Part shown: one piece after another, positions 57,835-64,000 of the stretch
Layout: each line of letters opens with the position of its first letter
Numbering within the stretch: the first letter of the stretch is position 1
Assembly: GCA_963763325.1 (NCBI GenBank)
Contig: CAVXOL010000002.1
Coordinates: 62,001-126,000 of the forward strand
DNA from: JBBECJ01 sp963763325
GTDB lineage: Bacteria > Chloroflexota > Chloroflexia > Thermomicrobiales > CFX8
Length of the DNA stretch: 64,000 nt
Direction: 5' to 3'
Notes under the pieces: model-generated
What the model saw: only the letters and a program-made list of their open reading frames with translations
Told to the model about the DNA's origin: nothing
Databases searched by the model: none
Program-made: the position numbers and the translations under genes

Positions 57835-58122
57835 ATGATCGCAAGCCCAATTCGCCATGAACCCCATGCCGATGAACTCATCGCCGAGTACATCCTGACA
57901 TCACCAGATTCCGAGAGCATAGAGGACGCGCGACTTGCAGGCTACGGCGTCCCGGTCTGGGCACTCGTGGGCTACCTGCCTGCGGCGCAAGGGGACCTCG
58001 GAGCAATCGCTGACGCCTATGAATTACCGCTCGATGCCGTGCTGGCCGCGTTTGCCTTTTATGCCCGTCACCGATCCGCAATTGACGCCCGGATATCCGC
58101 TAATGTGACGCCGAGCGTCTAG
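57835..58122 (+). CDS. DUF433-family antitoxin-like protein
   Basis: Ninety-five residues: HADELIAEYILTSPDSESIE, GYGVPVWALVGYLPAAQGDL and GAIADAYELPLDAVLAAFAF. The VPVWALVGYL...AIADAYELPLDAVLAAFAFY stretch is the DUF433 HTH. Likely the antitoxin of the DUF5615 gene three bases downstream. ATG 57835 has GGAAAGGAAG. Confidence 0.88.
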   Translation: MIASPIRHEPHADELIAEYILTSPDSESIEDARLAGYGVPVWALVGYLPAAQGDLGAIADAYELPLDAVLAAFAFYARHRSAIDARISANVTPSV

Positions 58123-58125
58123 CGA

Positions 58126-58512
58126 ATGGCGCGGTTCTTCGTTGACAACGACTTCCCGCTCGGTGCAGGAAACGCGCTCCAACACCTGGGACACGACATC
58201 GAATCGGCACGATCAACCAACCGCGAGCACTGCCACGACGACGATCAGTTGCTTTACGCTACTACCGAGAATCGTATTCTTATTACCCACAATCGGCGCG
58301 ATTTTCGCTTACTGCATGATGCCTGGCAGAGATGGTCACAGGCGTGGGGCGTACAGCGACTCCACGGCGGCATTCTCGTGCTGGGGCAAGGACTGACATA
58401 TCGGGAGTACGCTGCCATCATTGATGCGTACTTGACTCAGTCCGGGCCGGTTACCAACGAATTCCATCTTCACGATAGCACTGGACAATGGACGCGACCG
58501 TCAGGGCCATAG
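58126..58512 (+). CDS. DUF5615 PIN-like toxin
   Basis: A 128-residue protein: MARFFVDNDFPLGAGNALQH, HDDDQLLYATTENRILITHN and RRDFRLLHDAWQRW. Acidic residues in FVDNDFP and HNRRDF fit the PIN-like active site. It begins three bases after the DUF433 stop, so the two are coupled. Intact, unlike the pair at 18689-19346. Toxic RNase function is inferred from family. Confidence 0.87.
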   Translation: MARFFVDNDFPLGAGNALQHLGHDIESARSTNREHCHDDDQLLYATTENRILITHNRRDFRLLHDAWQRWSQAWGVQRLHGGILVLGQGLTYREYAAIIDAYLTQSGPVTNEFHLHDSTGQWTRPSGP

Positions 58513-58749
58513 TACGTTCATTTCCCAGTTCTCGCCCCTCAATACGACTGACAGCGGCAACCTGACAACGTGCGCCACATCCGGCTCGATCCACGCCAGG
58601 CCCTCGCCACCAGCAACCTCCGCGACATCGACCTATTGACGCGAATGTAACCGACGACGGGCTGGCTGCATCAAATTCAACAGTGGATCGACTCATGCGA
58701 GCCAGCAACCATGACTGGCTATATCCGTCCACTCTACGGGGAGCGCACA

Positions 58750-59160
58750 ATGACACAAGTAGCAACGACCTACGGATTCGGCACGACTCTCAACATGCCA
58801 TACGCCGAGGCAATCGAACGCACCAAAGAGGCCCTCAAGGCCGAAGGTTTCGGTGTCCTGACCGAGATCGACATTCGGAAGACACTTCGGGAGAAGATCG
58901 ACGTCGAGTTCGGTGATTATGTCATCATCGGCGCCTGCAATCCACAACTGGCCTATCGCGCGCTGCAGGCCGAACCGGAAATCGGCCTCCTGTTGCCGTG
59001 CAACGTCATCGTCTACGCTGAGGGTGAGCGGAGTGCGCGTGTGACGGTGATGGACCCTGCTGCTGCACTTGGTATTGTCGATAATCCAGCCATCCAGCCA
59101 ATCGCTGCTGAAGCCCGCGAACGCCTGGAGCGGGCGGTCGCCAGTCTGGATCGTCGCTGA
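58750..59160 (+). CDS. DUF302-domain protein
   Basis: A 136-residue protein: TYGFGTTLNMPYAEAIERTK, EALKAEGFGVLTEIDIRKTL, GDYVIIGACNPQLAYRALQA and IGLLLPCNVIVYAEG. The GACNPQLAYRAL and LLPCNV motifs define DUF302. Often found with thioredoxin- or rhodanese-type genes; it may bind a small ligand or metal through the Cys residues. ATG 58750 is chosen because the family begins there. It leads a short run with a tiny membrane protein and a rhodanese. Confidence 0.9.
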   Translation: MTQVATTYGFGTTLNMPYAEAIERTKEALKAEGFGVLTEIDIRKTLREKIDVEFGDYVIIGACNPQLAYRALQAEPEIGLLLPCNVIVYAEGERSARVTVMDPAAALGIVDNPAIQPIAAEARERLERAVASLDRR

Positions 59161-59239
59161 TGTCAATGGATGCTACCTCGCGCTGTCTGGCAACATCCAA
59201 CTGTTCGATGTCCGTCGCGCGGGCCTGATCCTGGAAGGA

Positions 59240-59332
59240 ATGATTGTGGAGTTGTTTCTGATCGCGGCTGCGGTCGCGGGGTACATCCTGTTGCAGGCCG
59301 TCATCCTGCCCCGGCGAGGTGTGCCAACCTGA
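59240..59332 (+). CDS. Very small single-helix membrane protein
   Basis: Thirty residues from ATG 59240 with GGAAGGA immediately upstream: MIVELFLIAAAVAGYILLQA then VILPRRGVPT. A single hydrophobic helix and a basic end, similar to small membrane proteins of redox or stress operons. It lies between the DUF302 and rhodanese genes, so co-transcription is expected. Confidence 0.5.
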   Translation: MIVELFLIAAAVAGYILLQAVILPRRGVPT

Positions 59333-59426
59333 ATGGTTCCGATCCCGCCGCCCCGGTCCGGGGCAACGCCGGCACCCACCAACGACCCGTCCAACAGCGA
59401 AAACACGGAGGCTCAAGACCAACCCC

Positions 59427-59771
59427 ATGCGTAACCTGTTTCAGCGCTCAGCGCCAGATGTTCCCGAAATGACCCCGTCCGCGCTCGCCGATGAGATCTC
59501 GGCCGGTCGCGACATCCAGATCATCGATGTGCGCGAGCCGGACGAATGGCGCACCGGCCATATCCGCGAGGCGCGACACATTCCGCTCGGTCAGCTCGGC
59601 CAGCGGGCATCCGAGATCGACCCAGACCGACCGGTTGTCTTCGTCTGCCGCAGCGGCAACCGGAGCGAGCACGCGACGCGTGCAATCCGACAGGCCGGCT
59701 ACGAGCATGCCTCCAACCTGGCAGGCGGGATGCTCGCCTGGCAGCGATCCGGCCTGCCGATCGCGCGATAG
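59427..59771 (+). CDS. Rhodanese-like sulfurtransferase
   Basis: One hundred and fourteen residues: ADEISAGRDIQIIDVREPDE, WRTGHIREARHIPLGQLGQR and VVFVCRSGNRSEHATRAIRQ, with the active-site Cys in CRSGNR, then GGMLAWQRSGLPI. A single-domain cytoplasmic sulphur transferase, full length. ATG 59427; the ribosome site is not strong (CGGAGG lies 18 bases upstream). Context with DUF302 suggests sulphur or redox handling. Confidence 0.9.
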   Translation: MRNLFQRSAPDVPEMTPSALADEISAGRDIQIIDVREPDEWRTGHIREARHIPLGQLGQRASEIDPDRPVVFVCRSGNRSEHATRAIRQAGYEHASNLAGGMLAWQRSGLPIAR

Positions 59772-59835
59772 CGAGGAACACGCCGAGCACTGGGCGGGGC
59801 TGACACGCAGAGTCGATTACGGGAGCCAGCGCTGG

Positions 59836-60556
59836 TCATCCCTCCGATCCTTCATCCCCGGCCCTCGCACCTGTCAGGATGACCAGCAGCGGGAATCCGA
59901 TAAAGCGCGTCGCGGCCGGCTCGCGTCCGCGCCAGATCTTCATCGCCAACGAACTCCTCGACATCGATCTCGCCGAACCCGGCCTGCTCGAAGGCAGCAA
60001 CGTAGTCGGCCAGCGTGTGTCGGATCGCACCAAGTCGGTACTCGGTGCCGTCGCGCTGGAAGTTCGCCTCCTTGCCGGCTTCGGCCATCGCCGGATGGTA
60101 GACAGAGAAGACGGCCCTCCCGCCTGGCGCCAACACCCGCCGGATCTCGCGCGTGACAATATCCAATCGGTCCAGATGCTCGCCGACCAGCGCGCAGAGC
60201 ACGACGTCGAATGCGCCATCGCGAAACGGCCAGGTCGCCTGCATATCGGCCTGCACGAACGGCACGATGGGATGCCGATTCAGCCGCGCCACCCGCAGCA
60301 TCCCCGCCGAGAAGTCGATCCCGGTCACCACGGCTCCGGCAGCCAGCAGCCCCGGCAGGTTTCGCCCGGTCCCGCAACCAGCGTCCAGCACCTGCTCCCC
60401 GGCTCGCGCCGCAACCGCCGAAACCGTCACCCGCGCGTCCATCGCGACAACCGGGTTCGGCGTCACGTCATACGTCGCCGCCCACAGGTCATACCCCGAT
60501 CGCACGCCGACCCGCTCGACTCGCACCTGCCCTCCACTCTGGTCACAATCACGCAT
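59836..60556 (-). CDS. SAM-dependent methyltransferase (probable frame break near the end)
   Basis: About 240 residues. LWAATYDVTPNPVVAMDARV, motif I VLDAGCGTGRNLPGLLAAGA, VTGIDFSAGMLRVARLN, then FDVVLCALVGEHLDRLDIVT and VLAPGGRAVFSVYHPAMA. The last 35 residues make better sense in a second frame (TRFIGFPLLVILTGARAG), ending at 59836; the uncorrected frame stops at 59852. ATG 60556. The substrate is unknown. Confidence 0.87.
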
Positions 60557-60680
60557 CACGGTATGCTGTCCCCCATTCCCGCCTCTCACGTTATCACTGA
60601 CAGAAGGACGAGACAGGGACACAGGAAAGGGTGCGTCAGGTGAGGGCCGAGCTGCCGGCGGAGATGGCTGTTTCGGGAAC

Positions 60681-61217
60681 GTGAGCGACGAGGCGCTGCT
60701 CGTCCGCGCCGCGCAAGCCGACACCGCCTCCTTCGCGCCGCTCTACTATCACTATCATCCGCGCATCTACCGATACCTGCGGGCGCGTGTCACCAGCAAC
60801 GAGGATGCCGCCGACCTGACCCAGGCCGTCTTCCTCCGCGCGCTGGCTGCCATGCCGACTTACCGCGAGCGCGGCCTGCCCTTCGCCGCCTGGCTCTTCC
60901 GGATCGCCAGCAACCTCGCCACCGACGCCCAGCGCAAGCGCCGTCCGACCGTCGATCTCGACGCCATACCGGAGGAACTCTACGCGACCGACGCCAACCC
61001 GCCCGAGCAGGCCGCCCTTGAGGGCGAACGGCTCGACCGCCTGCGGGCCGTCGTCGCGACGCTCGACCCCGACAAACGCGAACTACTGGCGCTGCGCTTC
61101 GCCGGAGGGCTGACCTCGGCTGAGATCGCCGCCGTCGTCGGCAAGCGCGAGGGAGCCGTCAAACGCCAACTGTCACGCATCATCCAGGGATTACGGGAGC
61201 AGTACGGTGAAGCCTGA
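60681..61217 (+). CDS. ECF-type RNA polymerase sigma factor
   Basis: A 178-residue factor. Sigma-2 has LVRAAQADTASFAPLYYHYH, RVTSNEDAADLTQAVFLRAL and GLPFAAWLFRIASNLATDAQ. Sigma-4 has LDPDKRELLALRFAGGLTSA and EIAAVVGKREGAVKRQLSRI. I choose GTG 60681 (VSDEALLVRAAQADT); the open frame further upstream overlaps the divergent methyltransferase start. Its stop overlaps the start of the beta-propeller membrane protein (GTG 61207), an arrangement usual for a sigma factor and its regulator. Confidence 0.92.
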   Translation: MSDEALLVRAAQADTASFAPLYYHYHPRIYRYLRARVTSNEDAADLTQAVFLRALAAMPTYRERGLPFAAWLFRIASNLATDAQRKRRPTVDLDAIPEELYATDANPPEQAALEGERLDRLRAVVATLDPDKRELLALRFAGGLTSAEIAAVVGKREGAVKRQLSRIIQGLREQYGEA

Positions 61218-63754
61218 GCGACAGATTGCTGACATCTACCATGACATCCTTGCGCCGAACGACGGTTCCGACGCAGCCACCGTGCGCGTCATCCGCGATC
61301 TCGATCATCTCTACGCAAGCGCGCCAATACCTGCCACACCCTCGTTCAACACGCTCCTCGCCACCCGCGCCCGTGCCGCGTCACTTCGTACCGGTGGCGA
61401 CGGAGCCGAGACCGAAGTCAGCGGCAGTATCGGTGGCAGGATCCCGCCCCGCTCTCGGAGCGACTGGCTACGGCAGGGCTTCGCCTTCGCCGGCGCAGCA
61501 ATCGCATTCGCGCTGGTTGCCGCCGTCCTCGTCCTCCTCTTCCGCGAGAGCGACGAGGCCAGCACGCCTGGCGCTCAGCCGGATGCATCGCCAACCGCAA
61601 CGACGGAAGCGGCTATTCCAGTCGCTACCAACTCAGACCAGATCGCCTTCACGTCGGTCCAGGACGGCAACCCAGAGATCTATCTCATCAATGCCGATGG
61701 AAGCGGCCTGACGCGGCTGACCAACGATCCGGCGGTCGACAGCGAGCCGGCCTGGTCGCCAGATGGCTCACAGATCACCTTCACGTCCGATCGCGACGGT
61801 GAGCAGCGCCTGTACGTCATGAACGCCGATGGCTCAGACGCGCGGCTCGTCACCGACAAGGCGAACGGCGTCGCCGTCCCGGTCTGGTCGCCGGATGGAG
61901 AGTGGATTGCCTTCGTTGCATTCACAGAAGCAGGGTTTCTCGACATCTTCATCGTCCACCCCGACGGCTCCGACCTGCGCCAGTTGAGCAACGGGCCAGG
62001 GCTCGACACGTTGCCAGCCTGGTCACCCACAAGCGAGCAGATCGTCTACCAGAGTGACACCGCCAACGGCGGGATGCCAGACATCGTCGTCGTCAACATC
62101 GACGGGACCGGCCAGGCCAACCTGACCAACAATGTCATCCCGCAGAGCGCCCCGCGCTGGTCGGCGAGCGACTCAACGCCTGCGATCGCGTTCGCGCACT
62201 CGTCAAAGCGAGTCGACATGGGCGACGGCGCGACGGCATTCCTCGACACCATCGCCTTCTACTACACGACCCTCCAGGGCGGAAACCCGTTCCGGCCGAC
62301 CGAGATCATTGGTTCGACCCCACGCTGGTCACCAGACGGGCTCTACCTCGCTGTTCAAGCGTCCTGCAACCAACACACTTGCGACGAGTGCCGAGACGTT
62401 GCATATCCTCCAGGCAAACGGACTGGAAACCGGTCGCATCGCCGGTATCGAGGGCGCAATGCTCGCCTACGACTGGTCCCCCGACGGACAGACGCTCTCG
62501 GTTGTTATGTCGAGCGTCCACCCTGACGGCAGCGCCAGCGACGATCGCACACTCTGGGTCGCCGTGCTCGACGGCTCCGCGCCAGTTCAGATCGCCGGCC
62601 AGCTCGATCACGGCGCTGAAGCCGCCTGGAGACCCGATGCCTCTCGCGCACCAGAACCGTCGAAGACTCCGCCCGATCTCGCTCCGGTCATCGAAACACC
62701 AACTCCGGCCGAGACACCAGCGCGGTCACACCGAACGCACTCGACAACCTCGCCCCGCTCCAGCCCGGTCAGGAACGGCACTTCGTCTTCGACATCAGCG
62801 CCGACTACCGGCTCGACGAGAGCGGCTTCCTGACGTGGAACGTCAAGGGCAGCGAGCGGATGCTGCCGGACGGCACGCTCCAGCAGTACATGATCGCCCG
62901 CGACGCCACCAACACGATCATGGTCGAATACGTCAACGACGGCGAACGCTGGTGGTGGAACCAGCGCGGCTGGATCGAGTCCGGATCGACCGCGTCCGGC
63001 GTCGTCTCGATTGCCCGAGGAACTGCGGACCGCGTATCGCGCCCTGAGCGACCGACGAGTACGAGCAGATCGACGATCCCGCCAAAGGTGACACCCATAT
63101 CACCCGATATCAGATCGAAGACATGGAGCTGGATCGGGCAACAACTCGGCATCTCTGTCGAGAGCGCCTACTACGAGGTCTACACGGCCGGAGATCCCGT
63201 CCAGGTCACCCGCACGCGGCTCGTCCTCGTCACACCCGACGACGAAGAACGCCCGGAATACGCCCTCGCCGACATCAGCTTCACCGACGTGGTCGTGATC
63301 CCGGCCGAAGACGGCCCCGGCAACTACGTCGTCCCAGATGCGCCAGCCGAAGGAACCCTCCAGTACACACCACCTGCCACGCTACCGGCTGGTCTAACCA
63401 TCGACAGCCACTATCACGACTTCATGGGTGGTTTGGAATGGCTCACCATCACCAGCAGCGATGGCATCAGCATCACCGGCCTCGTCTATCCCTCACGCGG
63501 ATCGTTCGACACGCGCCCGATGGAGCGGCGAGCGCACCGCAACGGCGGCATGACCGTCGCGACCGAGTTAATCGCCGGTGGCAACATCGCCTGGACTGCC
63601 GACGAAGCCAACGGCTGGCCGTCCCACGCCATCTGGGACAACGGCCGCTACCGGATCGAGCTCGACATCGGCGAACGTCACGAGCCGCGAGCAGTGGAAC
63701 GAGGACGACCTCATCGCGCTCATCACCGCGCTGGCCGGCGAGGCACCGGAATGA
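61207..63754 (+). CDS. Membrane-anchored TolB-like beta-propeller, probable anti-sigma regulator (several frame breaks)
   Basis: About 850 codons with at least four breaks (near 62375, 62765, 63030 and 63690). Residues 1-90 are cytoplasmic; LRQGFAFAGAAIAFALVAAV is a single membrane helix. Five or more PD40/WD40-like repeats follow (NPEIYLINADGSGLTRLTND, EPAWSPDGSQITFTSDRDGE, RLYVMNADGSDARLVTDK, PVWSPDGEWIAFVAF, PAWSPTSEQIVYQSD). The C-terminal third is an uncharacterised extracytoplasmic domain (WNVKGSERMLPDGTLQQYM, ALADISFTDVVVIPAEDGP). The 11-base overlap with the sigma gene suggests it binds and holds that factor. If the breaks are real the gene is dead. Confidence 0.75.
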
Positions 63755-63778
63755 CGCTAGCCCCTTGCGTCCGACGCA

Positions 63779-64000
63779 TCACGCACTCCGCAACGCCTCG
63801 ATCACCGGCGCGAACGCTTCCAGCCCGGCGACGTTGTTTGGCTCGATCCAGACGATCGCGTGGGTGATGCCGGCCTCTTCGAAGGATCGGAAGGTCGCGG
63901 CGATCTCGTCGGTCGTGCCGGTGATCGGCGCGATCTCGGACCAGGCAGCCGTCCGTCCGGCGCCGATCGGTAGCTCGACGAAGACGTCCGCCATCCGCGC
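63779..64000 (-). CDS. LLM-class flavin-dependent oxidoreductase, C-terminal fragment at the window edge
   Basis: The last 73 or so codons of a longer gene that runs off the right edge. APITGTTDEIAATFRSFEEA and GITHAIVWIEPNNVAGLEAF match the C-terminal TIM-barrel end of luciferase-like or F420-dependent oxidoreductases. The stop is at 63779-63781. The first part and the cofactor cannot be judged. Confidence 0.65.
   Translation of the reverse strand, partial: ARMADVFVELPIGAGRTAAWSEIAPITGTTDEIAATFRSFEEAGITHAIVWIEPNNVAGLEAFAPVIEALRSA

Noticed and set aside
59879..60643. 254-codon + strand frame
   Set aside because: Antisense to the methyltransferase, which has clear SAM motifs.

Overview
The window is 64 kb of GC-rich bacterial DNA, densely coded on both strands. 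Gene content points to a Chloroflexota bacterium, plausibly Thermomicrobia or a relative: a heliorhodopsin, manganese catalase, a class E/F-type sortase with anchored substrates, LuxR and NB-ARC ATPase regulators, an ECF42-type sigma factor with YCII proteins, and DUF433/DUF5615 toxin-antitoxin pairs. This taxonomic call is inference; no rRNA or marker protein was seen. No tRNA, rRNA or CRISPR array was recognised. About twenty single-base frame breaks interrupt otherwise well-conserved genes (HemL, the TIR regulator, MFS, beta-lactamase-like, methyltransferases). Many are therefore probably sequence errors rather than decay, and broken genes are annotated here across their full span.

Layout. 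0-11 kb: MarR regulator, a MITE-like insertion, two tandem frame-broken FAD-linked oxidases, a giant TIR/zinc-ribbon/pseudokinase/ATPase/LuxR protein, a SnoaL-like protein, an XRE-NB-ARC regulator and a truncated haemoglobin. 11-14 kb: hemA-hemL, the start of C5 tetrapyrrole synthesis, behind a palindromic operator candidate. 14-19.4 kb: a defence and toxin-antitoxin island with an antitoxin-PIN fusion, a McrBC-like restriction pair and a DUF433/DUF5615 pair. 19.4-24.2 kb: DedA, RsgA, DinB, a secreted unknown and a membrane histidine kinase, with unusual GTCAGCC-rich spacers. 24-29 kb: manganese catalase, heliorhodopsin, DUF4397 and DUF378 proteins and a MerR-B12 regulator, with a 16-bp operator-like motif shared by two promoters. 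29-35 kb: a sortase, a sortase-anchored surface protein behind a c-di-GMP-I riboswitch with its own terminator, and a secreted metalloprotease behind two tandem c-di-GMP-I-like aptamers. 35-39 kb: trehalose (TreZ) and small unknowns. 39-49 kb: an ECF42-type sigma factor followed by YCII, reductase-like, hydrolase and DoxX-like genes, four of them behind a repeated TGTCGA-N17-CGAC promoter motif. 49-64 kb: MFS, Nth, MEDS histidine kinase, NYN ribonuclease-like protein, an IS66 remnant, a second DUF433/DUF5615 pair, rhodanese, and an ECF sigma factor overlapping a membrane beta-propeller gene.

How the parts work together. The clearest regulatory units are (i) c-di-GMP control of two extracellular products reading outward from a shared spacer, with the sortase adjacent; (ii) an ECF42 regulon; and (iii) a probable light/B12/oxidative-stress cluster built around the heliorhodopsin. 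These are the most interesting parts of the window.
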